Of a stretch of 64,000 nt of DNA, positions 1 through 12,100 are shown piece after piece. The notes under the pieces are model-generated. The model saw only the letters and a list, made by a program, of their open reading frames with translations. It searched no databases and was not told the origin of the DNA. The position numbers and the translations under genes are program-made. This DNA is from Syncephalis plumigaleata (lineage: Eukaryota > Zoopagomycota > Zoopagomycetes > Zoopagales > Piptocephalidaceae): the NCBI GenBank assembly GCA_025201365.1, contig JAIXMF010000010.1:620001-684000 (forward strand). Reading direction: 5' to 3'. How positions within the stretch are numbered: position 1 is the first letter of the stretch; each line of letters opens with the position of its first letter.

Positions 1-594
1 CAGCAAGAAACAACCAACGGTTGCGCTATCATCTACAGAAGCTGAATACATGGCTATAACGGAGGCTACCAAGGAATCTATGTGGCTAAATAACTTTATT
101 ATTGGATTACAGCTTCCAGATATGCGACCCATCAACATCCAATGCGATAACCAAGGATGCATCGCACTAGGCAGGAACCCGGTACAACACAAGAGGAGCA
201 AGCATATAGATATCAAGCATCACTACGTGCGAGAGGCCACAAACAACAATTCTATCGAAATCAACTATTGCCCTACAGAGGAGAACGTCGCCGATATATT
301 TACCAAAAGCTTGAGCAAACAAAGACATTCACTTCTAGCAGAGCTTCTTGGCTTAGAGGAATCCAAGCATCGCCCTGAGGAGGAGTGTTGGAATTCATAA
401 TTCCCAATGATTGTCGTTGTGCAAATCTTTGTTATATGAGATCTTATTTTACATAATTAAGATCTACATCACATACCAGCAAATATAAGATGTGCTTCGC
501 ACATCTCACTACGCGTATAAATAATTGCGTAGTATTACGACACATTAAATAAAAATTAAGTCTTCACACTATTATCTCCGCCTCAATTTTAACA
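1..594 (+). mobile_element. Ty1/Copia LTR retrotransposon, 3' end (RNase H and 3' LTR)
   Basis: Fossil or resident retroelement cut by the left edge of the window. From base 2 to 400 the reading frame encodes the end of a Copia polyprotein. It has the hallmark RNase H stretch 'ALSSTEAEYMA', then 'KHIDIKHHYVRE' and 'ENVADIFTKSL', which is the usual terminal order in this family. A purine-rich tract (376-385) is followed at once by an LTR that starts TGTTGG and ends AACA. The visible part reads as open, but only the last part of pol is present, so completeness cannot be judged. Age cannot be estimated because the 5' LTR lies outside the window. Confidence 0.9.
386..594 (+). repeat. 3' LTR of the Copia element
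   Basis: A roughly 209-base LTR bounded by the short inverted ends TGTT and AACA, directly after a polypurine tract. It is short for the superfamily but within its range. The stop codon of pol lies just inside the LTR. The right edge is inferred from the AACA terminus and could be a few bases off. Confidence 0.65.
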
Positions 595-1258
595 CTTCCT
601 ATCATCGGACTTGCCAATCTATTATTACTATTAGTATTCGAGTTCACACAGCTATGCTTCTACATTAATGAAATATTGCAAATCTAACAATAGTTAAACA
701 TTAGGAACATAGCATACGTCATATTGATCGAATGCTGCTTCTTCCTTTCCACTGATGAACTTGGTATGACGAATGTTGTATGACCTATGATCATCGGTCG
801 CTTTCCTTTATTATTTCCTATTAGAACGTATCATTCAGCTTGCTACTTCATTTTTAATAGAAATGATTGCCTAGTTACTTGTTAACCAGTAATTGTTTAC
901 TTCAGCTCTTCCCACTCCCACATTAATGAACCTGGTCATTTTTCTAGCCCTGACTGCTAAATATATCACGAGGTTACCCCACTAAACCGCCTTAGCTGTT
1001 CTAGTCCTTTTTTTCTTTATTGTCTCCTTTTCTCTCTATCTCTCTCTCCCTCCCAAGTAAAGATAGGCTGTTTACTAGTTAGCCAACTTGATATCTTTAC
1101 TGTTATTAATAATAATAATACTCATTCTTGTCATTTACCTATTTGTCTGCCTATTTTACGTTTCAATAGCAGTAGTATTCCGTATTATCGCTTGTTCATT
1201 TTCTTTTCTTTTCTTATCTAAAAGCACTCGTAATTCCCTATTTATACGCGTCACTTTA
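595..1258. other. Intergenic leader region of the MFS gene
   Basis: No gene seen. The last 250 bases are rich in pyrimidine runs (TCTCTCTC near 1030-1055), as are several other leaders in this window. An open frame continues upstream of the chosen start from 1088 but encodes only a low-complexity hydrophobic stretch. Confidence 0.5.
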
Positions 1259-2836
1259 ATGGATAATAATAATAATAATAATATAACGATGGTACAAGAT
1301 ATAATCAATCGAGAACCGTCTATATCAAAGGTCTCCGGGATACTTAACGACACTAGTAACCATGGAGTACCCTCGGATTCTATACGAATTACAAATGAAA
1401 AGAGTGTCGCGGTTACGCAATATGGAACTGACGAACAAATTGTTTATCGACTATACAAGATACGCTGGTTAATCCTCATAGTTATTGTACTCGTCAATGT
1501 TACCAACGCCATGATATGGATCACCTACTCTTCCATCGCTAATATCGGTGCCTCCTACTTTAATGTCTCGCTTACCTCCACCAATATGCTTAATCTAATC
1601 TTCTACGTATGCTATATCGTCGTCTCTATACCGTCGGCATTTGTTATCGATCGATATGGCATCAAAGCAGGTCTGCTATGCGGCACTATCGGCAATCTAG
1701 CGGGCGGTTGGCTTCGCTACCTTGCTGTTGTCATTCCTATGTCGGCTCACGCGCGCTACGGTGTCACCATGCTTGGGCATGTGATTGCCGGTATCGCACA
1801 ACCATTCGTGTTGAATATCCCCACTAAATTCGCCGCCACTTGGTTCCCCGAGAATGGTCGTGCTATCGCGAATATGATCTCCACCGCTGCCAATCCGGTT
1901 GGGATTGCTGTAGGATCGGTGGTGGTACCGCTCATGGTAAAGAGCGAGGATGATCTACCTACGATGCTTCTTGTAGTGGCAGGTGTCGCCACCCTACCAC
2001 TGCTGCTCGCTCCATTCATACGCTCGTGTCCTCCTACACCCGCTTGTCCACCACCACCCGCAACAGAGGACACGTTCCTTCAGGGTGTTGTCAAAGCATT
2101 ACGCTCACCAGGCTTTTGGGCACTAACCTGGTTGTTTGGCTCTTTGGTAGGTGCTTTCTCCGCACTCACCGGTCTACTCAACAATATCGTCATACCGTAT
2201 GGTTATTCGGATGATGATGCCGGCATGTTCGGAGCTGCTGCTATTCTGGCCGGTTTAGTAGGAGCAGGCATATTGGGCGCGTATATCGATCGTACGGGTA
2301 ACCACACGAAGGTGGCACGTATTGTATTGCCATTCACGGCTGCTTCATTTATCGGTTGTATATTTGCAGTACGCGACAATGCCTATATCGTTTGTATAGT
2401 GGTGTTTGCACTAATTGGTCTAACATCATTCAGCTTATTACCTGTCGCTCTCGAGTTGAGTGTCGAGTGTACGTACCCGGTACCAGAGGCTAGCTCCACT
2501 AGTATTCTATGGATATCCGGACAATCATTTGCCTTGATCATCCAGCTTATCATGAATTTACTACGCGATGATGACGGCACCCCAGGAAATAGCTGGAAAC
2601 CTGCTGGAAACATGCTCAACGCACTCATACTACTGGCAGTTGTTGTATTCGTAAGTGTGATCATATTCGAGCTATCCTACCGTGCACCAATGCGTAGACG
2701 TGACGCGGAACGACGTCATCATATGCGAGAGCGTGCCATATCCATAGATGATGTATCAGTCAAGGAATGCTACTATCCGTCAAATATTACCAATGGCAAT
2801 CACGATCATAAATCATCCATGCACTCCATCAATTAA
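1259..2836 (+). CDS. MFS transporter, FLVCR-like
   Basis: Single-exon gene of 525 residues if started at 1259. An in-frame ATG at 1088 would add 57 mostly hydrophobic residues that look like translated leader. The N-terminus is cytosolic and Asn-rich, followed by about twelve hydrophobic segments. The first reads 'YKIRWLILIVIVLVNVTNAM', and after it comes a loop 'FVIDRYGIKAGLL' that matches the MFS signature between helices 2 and 3. 'IPTKFAATWFPENGRAIANM' is typical of the FLVCR/DIRC2 branch, whose animal members move choline or haem. Substrate is therefore a guess. The protein ends in a basic cytosolic tail. It stands alone, with no neighbour hinting at its cargo. Confidence 0.85.
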   Translation: MDNNNNNNITMVQDIINREPSISKVSGILNDTSNHGVPSDSIRITNEKSVAVTQYGTDEQIVYRLYKIRWLILIVIVLVNVTNAMIWITYSSIANIGASYFNVSLTSTNMLNLIFYVCYIVVSIPSAFVIDRYGIKAGLLCGTIGNLAGGWLRYLAVVIPMSAHARYGVTMLGHVIAGIAQPFVLNIPTKFAATWFPENGRAIANMISTAANPVGIAVGSVVVPLMVKSEDDLPTMLLVVAGVATLPLLLAPFIRSCPPTPACPPPPATEDTFLQGVVKALRSPGFWALTWLFGSLVGAFSALTGLLNNIVIPYGYSDDDAGMFGAAAILAGLVGAGILGAYIDRTGNHTKVARIVLPFTAASFIGCIFAVRDNAYIVCIVVFALIGLTSFSLLPVALELSVECTYPVPEASSTSILWISGQSFALIIQLIMNLLRDDDGTPGNSWKPAGNMLNALILLAVVVFVSVIIFELSYRAPMRRRDAERRHHMRERAISIDDVSVKECYYPSNITNGNHDHKSSMHSIN

Positions 2837-2876
2837 CTCAATAGCAACTTTACATTTCAAGGTCGAGTTACGATAT

Positions 2877-2879
2877 TTC

Positions 2880-2912
<33 letters not shown>
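2877..2912. repeat. (TTA)n microsatellite
   Basis: A run of about eleven uninterrupted TTA/ATT triplets in the 3' flank of the transporter gene. Similar triplet runs recur through the window. Confidence 0.9.
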
Positions 2913-3216
2913 GTAACGCTTATAACTGCAATGAGAATGAATCACGTCTTTAGTTATTCAATTATGTATATATAATATATAATTGCGGTAGCATATCTAT
3001 CAGTATATCTTATTTTTTATTTAATAAATATATATACATATGGTATAGCTACTGAGTATTGAATGACTGTATCGAATAATTGATAACGAAGTAACACGAG
3101 TGTAAACAATTACAAGAGGTAAAATCAGGGGATTAATGCAACGTCAGCAACTTTTCTTACCATTTATTCTCTATTGTACTGAATACAACACTGGTTACTC
3201 ATTGTCCTAGTTAAAT

Positions 3217-4538
3217 ATGTATAGGAATTCTGCAATTCCTCGACTTTCCCGTTGGTTATCCGTTCAAGCGTATCCGAAAATCATTCAAGGCAAGTATTAT
3301 GACTATTATGCCTATTATGACTATGCTATCCAATCGAAATACTACTATCATACATACATATATGATAGTAGTAGTAATTCATTATTCATATTGCTATCAC
3401 TGTATATTTGTATATGTCTAATGACAAGTGTGACACAGGAGCAAGGGTATCAGCAAGCGGCATAGCTACTCGCCGACCTGCCTACCATTTAGCTGGTGCG
3501 GTGTCGTCAACGCAACCACATTCAGATGTGAACCATTCCGTTACTTCGTTCTCTACCGATTTTCTTTCAACAACAACAACGACAACACGAACATACTGCA
3601 CTACTACTCGCGCAATGGCTGCTCCTTCTGGTTCTAAACAAGGTACAAGTTGAAATAAACGAATATATACCTAGTCTACTATACTAATACTACTGTCACT
3701 ACACTATTATTGCTGCCGCCCTTTTATTTAGCACGCTCAACTGACCTCGAACAACTGCTTGAGAATAACCGCCAATTCTCTGAAGAGTTCAAGAGTCAGT
3801 ATCCTGAACTACTAGCGAAGTTGGCCGTTGGTCAAGATCCCGAGATATTATGGATTGGTAAGTGATACAATGGATATTCATAAATCGAGTAATATCACTA
3901 AGATATGTGCATTCCTAATGATTAATGTGTATATATTTAGGATGCTCGGATTCACGCGTGCAACCAACTGAACTGCTTAAATTACGTGAGTATTAGCATG
4001 CTTCTTTTTAGACACAAATCCATTACTAATCTATTCTTAATGAATTACCCTTCTTTTCTCTCTATATTAAGGCTCTGGTGATTTGTTCATTCATCGTAAT
4101 ATCGCCAATGTCTTTCCAAATAGCGATTTGAACGCACTCTCCGTTCTGCAATATGCCGTAGAACACCTCAAGGTGAAGCACATTATCGTGTGTGGCCACA
4201 CAAAGTGCGGTGGATGTGCCGCGGCACTTAGTAACAAGTCATTCGGACTATTGGACAATTGGCTACGTAATATCGAGGATGTGTACGAGGCAAACTACAA
4301 AGAATTATCGGCCCTCACGAATTACGAGGAACGGGAGAAGCGATTGATCGAGTTGAACGCCATTCGCTCCGCGCATAATATCGCGAACACCACGATCGTG
4401 CAACAAGCGTGGCAGCGTGGTCAACCACTTCAAGTGCATGCCTGGGTTTACGATGTAACCACGGCACTCATTGACAGCTTGACCGTCATTGCCTCCGGTG
4501 CAGATTCCGTTCATCCATCGCATACTATCGAACCCTAA
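3217..4538 (+). CDS. Beta-carbonic anhydrase
   Basis: Interconverts CO2 and bicarbonate using zinc. Proposed exons: 3217-3289, 3439-3642, 3732-3857, 3941-3985 and 4072-4538. All junctions keep phase. The family core is clear: 'WIGCSDSRVQPTELLKL' (zinc Cys plus the Asp-Arg pair), 'GDLFIHRNIANV', and 'VCGHTKCGG' (zinc His and Cys). The first exon 'MYRNSAIPRLSRWLSVQ' resembles a mitochondrial presequence, while an internal ATG at 3615 ('MAAPSGSK') would give a cytosolic form. Intron 1 appears to use a GC donor (AAG|GCAAGT). Exon 2 could start at 3439 or 3454, both in phase. The first exon is the least certain part. The core is not in doubt. Confidence 0.88.
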
Positions 4539-4621
4539 TATCATCACTAATAAATAGGATCATTCATATCAATGCCATGCCCACCTATATATACAACATA
4601 CTAATTTGTTTATTTTATAGT

Positions 4622-6067
4622 CTAAATAATGATAAATGGCACAGATAAAATCCATAAAAATAGTACATGTTGATAGATTACGGTAAATGAATAGTAAATG
4701 GATGTTGACGATGCCACAAACACTGGCTTTTCATGATTAGTATGATTATTGTTGCTGTTGCTGTTGCTGTTGTTGTTGTTGTTGCTGTTCTTGTTACTTG
4801 CTTTGCTCGTATTAAGCACACGGCCAACACCATGATGTTTACCCGAATTCGATGGTGGTGGTGATGACGATGATGACGATGATCCTTTCTGCTCCGTAAA
4901 ACTACTGGTATGCCCGTCATTTGCTTCATTTGCTGCTATCGTTGCAGAATCGAGTGCTCCAGTTAACTCGTCAGCACTTAGCTTGGTAACTTTAGTGATG
5001 AACTCAAGTACCGCGCCTATTCTAGTCCAGAAGGTTAACGTGCCTTCCTTGGCACAATGATGTTCACTCTCGTGGAGTACATTGCGATGGTAAGAGTCGA
5101 CACCCACTTGACGGAAACCATGCCCGACGACATTCGTACTATTTTGATCATGGTACACGACCGCAGGACCACCGCTATCCCCGATACACGTACCAGTATC
5201 GGGTCGTGTGGCTCTGGCACAAATGAAATTAGCATGCCATGGATGTGATCGAGCACCGGCCTCGCATAATTTATCACTGGGCGTCTCGAGTGTCAAGTGT
5301 TGCAGGGTGGGCGAGGTAATACCGCTGGCATCCCTACCGAATCCTACGGCAATGACACGATCACCCGGGTGGACGCGCATATCTAGCAAGCGAATCGGTT
5401 GTACAGCATCCGAGAATACGATATCCTTGGCTAGCTCGATAACGGCAATGTCGTGTAATGCACCATCACGTAAGTAACTCGGATGCACATGAATATGGTG
5501 TATCTTTAATGGATTCTTAAGTGTCGTGTGCGTACTACCTAATTGCACGACACGATCATGCGATCGAATAATGGTAGGGCTGGCATTGCGCGTCCTGTAC
5601 AATTGCTCTGGTCGTTGTAACACGTTGATTTTTGCAGTTGTTTGATTCATTAAATCGTATGCTAGGGTAGCATTAGTGCTATTGCTACTAGGTGTGGCAA
5701 TGGTAGTAGCGTTAAGAGGTGATGTAGCATTCTGTCGATTATCATTTAGTTGACTATTGCCCTCGTATACAACGCGTTTAGTATTACCGCCATCCACCAC
5801 GCAATGAGCAGCCGTGAGCAGATGTCGTTTCGATATGATTGACGCGGAACACGCCTCCTTCCCCGAGAGAAAGAATAGAGTGGCGGCAAAGGGGAATTCA
5901 GCTCGTTGCGCCGTCTGCCCACCGATAATCTTTATATTAACGTGGGTTCTTCCCAAGTCAGCTGTATCCCTAGTAAGTGTCGCCGATACATATCCCCCGA
6001 ATGCGACTATTAGGTTGATGGAAGCAAGCGATACGAGAAATAGAACTATGCAATACTGGATATGCAT
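4622..6067 (-). CDS. Secreted trypsin-like serine protease (S1 family), anchored C-terminus
   Basis: Intronless. The start at 6067 gives a clean signal peptide ('MHIQYCIVLFLVSLASINLI'). An in-frame ATG 57 bases upstream is possible. The mature enzyme begins 'IIGGQTAQRAEFPFAATL'. The catalytic triad is visible as His in 'LTAAHCV', Asp in 'LHDIAVIEL' and Ser in 'GDSGGPAV'. An Asn/Thr-rich insert sits between the His and Asp blocks. The residue six before the catalytic Ser is part of 'TGTCIGDSGG', where many trypsins have Asp, so the specificity is uncertain. The last 120 residues are Ser/Asn-rich and end in a hydrophobic segment ('LFLWILSVPFIII'), as in GPI- or membrane-anchored surface proteins. 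It converges on the carbonic anhydrase gene with only 83 bases between them. Confidence 0.92.
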   Translation of the reverse strand: MHIQYCIVLFLVSLASINLIVAFGGYVSATLTRDTADLGRTHVNIKIIGGQTAQRAEFPFAATLFFLSGKEACSASIISKRHLLTAAHCVVDGGNTKRVVYEGNSQLNDNRQNATSPLNATTIATPSSNSTNATLAYDLMNQTTAKINVLQRPEQLYRTRNASPTIIRSHDRVVQLGSTHTTLKNPLKIHHIHVHPSYLRDGALHDIAVIELAKDIVFSDAVQPIRLLDMRVHPGDRVIAVGFGRDASGITSPTLQHLTLETPSDKLCEAGARSHPWHANFICARATRPDTGTCIGDSGGPAVVYHDQNSTNVVGHGFRQVGVDSYHRNVLHESEHHCAKEGTLTFWTRIGAVLEFITKVTKLSADELTGALDSATIAANEANDGHTSSFTEQKGSSSSSSSPPPSNSGKHHGVGRVLNTSKASNKNSNNNNNSNSNSNNNHTNHEKPVFVASSTSIYYSFTVIYQHVLFLWILSVPFIII

Positions 6068-6124
6068 GAGTAATGTTAGCGAATGTCGCGTTATTTTCAA
6101 GTGTGATATATGGATACAGTACAA

Positions 6125-6452
6125 TACAAATGATAATGTCTAGAGTACCATCACGTTGCCATTAAAAGATGGATAGATGGACCCTGTAAATGCTTAACAA
6201 TAACAATAACGATAACAATAACAACAATAACAATGGTAAGCTGGTAATACAATTCATGTAGGTTGACAAACTTGCAAGCAACATGACCCTAGTGATAGGT
6301 TGCTGTTACCGAGGCAATGCTCGTATCATTATTGGTACTGTTACCGTGGATACTTAGGTAGAAACGAGAGTAGTACGTCTATTATTGACTAGAAACAAAA
6401 ATCGATTGTTTTTATTATTATTATCCCATGTATAACAATGTATGATGAATGT
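6125..6452. other. Intergenic region
   Basis: About 330 bases between the protease start and the end of the acyl-CoA synthetase gene. It holds an AACAAT-type simple repeat (6197-6235). No coding signal. Confidence 0.5.
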
Positions 6453-7965
6453 TTATGGTTCTTCTTTAGTTTCGAATAACATGGCTACTCGTTTCTTATC
6501 CACCTTACTCATGATATTTCGTGGCAATTCATTAGTCACATGAAGTAGTGTCGGTAGTTTGTAACGCGCTAAATGAACTGCACCGTAGTCGCGTAATTCT
6601 TGCAAGGTAATAGACTGGGTTGCAATAGAGTAGATAGTTCAATAAAAAGGTACTAATGTTACTACTACTACTACCACTTACATTAGCTGTTGGCTTCAAT
6701 ACAACACAAACTGCCACTCGTTGTCCCCAGGTGGGATCATTGATACCGACTACAGCGCAATCTTGAACACTTGGATGTTCCACGAGTGCCCGTTCAATCT
6801 CCAATGCCGACAACTTGTATCCGCCCGACTATACGTGCGATGTAGCATCAAATAAATAAATGTTGATATGATTAGTCATCACTTGTACGTTACCTTAATG
6901 ATATCGGTACTCGTACGACCCAATAGTCGACATCCACCATCTGCTGTCCACTCGGCAGTATCACCCGTACAGAACCTATTCATGTATGTGTGGCGTAAAT
7001 AATCGTGCAATATTGTCTGCAATAGCTTACCATCGATCTGATGTCCATGCTGATTGTGTTGCGTCTGGTCGATGCCAATATCTATTATTCATTTAGCTAG
7101 TTATCACATTTAATCTACATGTCATGCTTACTCTTTAAATAGTCCTGGTCCACGCACTTGCACCTCACCGATCATTTGTGGTCGACTCCATCCATTCTCA
7201 CCGTTCTCCGTCATTAAACGTACCTCGACACCGGGGAATGGCCAGCCAACACAACCCTAGTAATACATGTCGTTTGAATGGTTATGTATTGCCATTGCAG
7301 TATTAGTTGGATTACCTGCACTCGTTTTTCCGGATGATCAAGGGAACCACCAAGAATCATGCCAGTCTCTGTCATGCCATAGCGTTCGAGTAGAACGTGT
7401 CCAGTGGTATCGAGCCATCGCTGTCTAACTGTAGTCGATAGTGCGCTCGATCCAGAGATCATAACACGTATGGTTCGACAAGCGGTACGTGCCTCGATCG
7501 CATCCTTTTCCATCACATTAAGCAATAGACCTTTAGGATGGTAATAATTAATAATCTCATATCATCCAAATCTACTCGACTTACTATACATTGTCGGCAC
7601 ACCCATCATTAATGTAAGTGGTGGTAGATTATCCGCATTGCGTAATCGTTGCCAAACTGCATTAGCATCGAACTTGGGTAGCATCTCCACTGTGGCACCA
7701 CTCCATAATAAACACGTCAATGCCTAAACATTTGTATTATTATAAATGTTGTCATAGATATTAAAAAACTTACATTAATAACACCCTAGTTATTATCATT
7801 GTTAACACGTATGAATTAATCGTCTAGTCTAGTAACTTACGTGAACATGATGTAATGGTAAATAATGCAATAAACGATCCTCATTACTGATCTTCCATGC
7901 CTGCACTACTGATTGTATTTGTGCCGCTAGACCAGCATGCGTACTAACTACACCTTTTGGTTTAC

Positions 7966-8002
<37 letters not shown>

Positions 8003-8819
8003 TCATTTACAAGTAAATACAATTGTATTTGAGCAGTGTACATTTCACTCTACCTGTAGTGCCACTCGTGTAGATAAACATGGCATTACGCAATTCATCA
8101 AACGATGTCCAATTCACATTCTCTAACTATTCATATCATTAAATCAATCACATTCCTTAATGATCATCATGTATATGGATTACCTCAGTGGATGAACGAG
8201 CTGCACCATCCGCACTATCTGATAGTAATACATCGGTGGTGTATATCGGTAAATTCGTGGTATTAGCAGGATTGGCCTGTTGATGCTCTTGGACGGCAGC
8301 TGTCAATCGATCATGAAATGTAGGATGCACGATAGCCATGGAGCATTCTGCATTGTATATATGATAAGCGAGTTCTGTCGTCGGATGCTGCACACCTAGA
8401 TGGATAGCATTGTTAAATGGTCAAAATATAGCAAAGCAAATAAGCATCACCTACATAATGGTACGAATACACCGCCTGCCGCCCAAACTGCCCATTGCGC
8501 AACTACATAACTATAGCCCGATGGACATAGAACGGCTACACGTTGCTGTTCTAAATCACTTGATTTATAGATGAATATCACGTCAATAACCATTAGATAG
8601 TCATACACGAACTACTTACGTTGATGTTATCTTCTCCTTAACCCTATGAATATCACTTAATAGTCGAGGATAATCATAGGAATGACGACCCTCAATAATA
8701 GCCGGTTTACTTTCAGTATTACTTGGTTGTCGAGTAGTAGTAGCAGTAGCAGTAGTAGCATGCTTCTGCAACTGACGAAACAGTGGAATATTTGGTAATT
8801 GCATTGAGGCTATATACAT
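6453..8819 (-). CDS. Acyl-CoA synthetase, ACSF3-like (malonyl-CoA synthetase family)
   Basis: AMP-forming ligase spread over about ten short exons. In order: an N-terminal exon (8620-8819) with '[20 protein letters not shown]', the AMP-binding region, the diagnostic '[20 protein letters not shown]' block, a '[22 protein letters not shown]' loop, the hinge followed by '[23 protein letters not shown]' (the acyl-CoA ligase C-domain), and a terminal '[15 protein letters not shown]' carrying the catalytic lysine. The pattern is closest to mitochondrial ACSF3, which activates malonate. The start at 8819 is the first ATG of the first recognisable exon. A second lies at 8804. A (TA)n run sits in an intron near 7970-7995. 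Confidence 0.85.
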
Positions 8820-9163
8820 ATACAGTATAAGAATAATTACTCATAATTAGTACTTGTTTATTCACTTGCCACGAGTACTCAATAGTCGATACGCTGACTG
8901 TCTCCTCAAGTAGAACCTTGTATTTGTAGAAAGAGAAACTACTAAACGAGTTGTTCTTACTAGTGTAGTCAACATATTCCCTATGAAGTTTAATGATACG
9001 TATGTATGTATTTGAGTACAAAGGTTATCCTTTTCATTGAACTACTACAACGGAAACATCATCATCATCACTCATACAACAGCACTAGAAGTTTACCCCT
9101 TTTCTCATTAGTATATCGATGTTAATGAATTCATAACAATTCTCTCTTTTTATTAATAAAGAA
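8820..9163. other. Intergenic region
   Basis: Separates two genes on the same strand. It contains short triplet repeats (CAT near 9058-9070) and no supported gene. Confidence 0.4.
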
Positions 9164-12100
9164 TTATAGTTTTGCCGCAGCATTGTTAACATCATCTGTA
9201 ATGGGCGAGAGTGGATATGGTGCAGTAGACAATTCCATCGTGGACTTCCATCGTGCAATATCATGAATTATCTCATTATCTGGTAGCAATTGCTTGCCAT
9301 CTCCTTCGAGAATAGCCTTCTCTCGTCGAACACCAATCTGTGCGAGTACACCATTCTCAGCAATGATTAACTGATCTAATTGCTTCATTAGTGCTTCTGC
9401 TGCTGCATCATCCTCAGTGGAAGCAGTTTCAGTTAGTAGACTATTAAGACGAGTAACCACATCATTCGATTGTAGTGCCCATGTCAATCGTTCATCCGAG
9501 AACTCGACACCCAATGGATTCAAGCAGGAACGAGCATGATCGAGTTCCGCCTTAGTAATTGGTACATTCTGAATGATAGGAACCTGATTACTATCTGAAG
9601 GGTATTTAGCCGATGAGGTCAAATGTACGGAAATCTTGCGTTGATGTCGTGATCTAGGATCGATGTAACGCTTATAAAAGGCCATTAACTGAGACGGTTT
9701 AAATGAACGTAAATGTTGCACATCCGTTTGAACTAGTATATAGATATTATTATGTTATTACTCGTTATTCGTTATTACTATAGCTAGTAGGGCATACTTA
9801 CTTTGATCGAATTCGTAATAGCCTGAATTGACATAGCCCCAGTAGCGTCTACCCTCCTCGTACATGTTCTTATACTTTTCCAACATATTGGCACACAAAG
9901 AGGAGACATGTCGATTGAACTCATCGACCGGCATATCCTTGAGTATTTTCTACAAAATAGTTAATATGGCTGGTTTTACTGTTATGAATATGTTCATTAC
10001 CTCTAATTGTACCAAGAATGCTTCTATACGATGCTCTAAATAGATTGGATTCTGCTCGCTTTGCACAATAACCCGTAATCCCATATCACCGGGTTGTTTC
10101 CTTACTCCACTGAATACCAAATAGCCCAACTGCTCCTTGGTGCGTAATTGATCAAAGCACGGCTCATTAATGACTTGACTCATTAGTGTGAGCATAGCAC
10201 GTAGACGAGTGTCAGTAACACTGCCAACCTAAACACACATATTATCATAATAATCACTATTAGTTACCACGTAACATCTATCCTAACATTCATCAATACC
10301 TGACAATAATATTCAATGGCAGAGTTGACATTGTCTGGATTGGCAACTGCACGCTGATAAATGTATTTGCCACCTATTCATAATAGCTATTAATTAATGT
10401 GAATATACAGTAATGAGAGTAATTACCATTTCTTGGTAGTAGAATACAACGAGAGCTTAATAGTTGTGATGGTGTCATGGGTAATGGCTGTATGGTTTGT
10501 TCTACATGCTTCACCATATCTATTGCCACCTAATAGAATTGTTAGTAGAAGTATGATGATTATTCATGTAGTCATTACCTCTTGTGTAATATTGCCATGA
10601 ACAACAGCCTCAATGTGCATTTGTTGTAGGAATTGTGGATAGAATTGTTTGAATTCATCATAGGTAATACCTAGTTTATATGAAATGTTACTCATTAGTG
10701 TCTATTCATATAACAATTATGTCATGCTTACTTTGAACTTGATCCAGCTTTTCTTGATTTGACCACATACGCTCTTGTGTCAAATACGACAAGTAATAAA
10801 TGGCATGCTGATGTGGTGCTTCTAAATCGAAATTCTTGTATGCTCGATAAAGCTATGTATACACAATTTAATACTAGGATATACACAATGAACAATTACT
10901 AATAATTACCTGTTCCTTGACCAAATCAAATCGTAATGGTTCATGCGGTAGTTGACGCATTTGTTCAATGATCTTACGCATTAATACTGGTATTTTATGA
11001 TTGAAACCATCCATATAAACCTAAATCGTATTATTAGTATCTATTCATATATTATATTAATCTAGTCATACTAATACTTACTATTATTCCCTCTTGTTGT
11101 ACTTCCAATCGATAATTCAAACCGCTAACTTCTGCATCATATGCATACTGATTAAGCGTATCACGAAGTACTTCTGCGTACAAACTAGTAATGACATGGT
11201 GTTTTAGCATACACTTGTAATATTTGATTATAATCAATCAATCAAGTTGTAACTTACCGAGCCAACACACAATTACGTGGAGTGTTGTATGCCAATGGAC
11301 TAGTATGATAGATCATTAGTGAATGCTATTTAATGTTGTATTAGCAATATACTAGAATACCTTTTCAATGAAAATGAACAGAATGCTTTAGGTACCCAGA
11401 ATGTATCATCTTTCTTATGCCATAATCTGGTAAGTGGTGTATTGAGAATCAGATTAGGTTTCTTGGCCGGTTCCTAATAAAATATACTAATGTTAACTAT
11501 ACTATTGTCATAATACATCTGGATAGATTAGTACTTACGAGTACTTTATGCTTATTGGTATCGAATTCAGTTGGAATAAACTCATTTGGCTTAGGTAAAT
11601 GTAAGTTGGCATCCACATCAACTGTACCCGATTCAATATTTTGTAATGCCTATCATAAATAGTAAGTAATAATAATCACTACTAACTAGTTATTAAGTAG
11701 TTATTACCTGTTGTAATGATGCAGATATAGGCTGGTGATGATACTCGGTGCCATACCATCTTTCCGTATTCACTGTTTTCAATTCGATACTTTGCGTCTT
11801 TAGGAATATGCTATTGTAAATGATGTATTAGTAATGCTATTTGCTTTGTCATGCCTACTTACTTCATGTTCTTGTAGGAAAGTGAGTCAAGACTACGAAG
11901 AATCAATTCAGGCGCGTATTTACGAATAACCTGACCACCCGATAGAACCCATGCTCGTGGATAAGGTCGATGCAATTGATTGGCCAATTGCGATGCATAG
12001 GAGGAAGGTGGTATCTTCTCCTTGAATCTAAAATTTAGAACGCTTAGATCGCGTAACTAGCATCGCGTATATAGAGTATAGTTTGTGAGTAATTCAGTGT

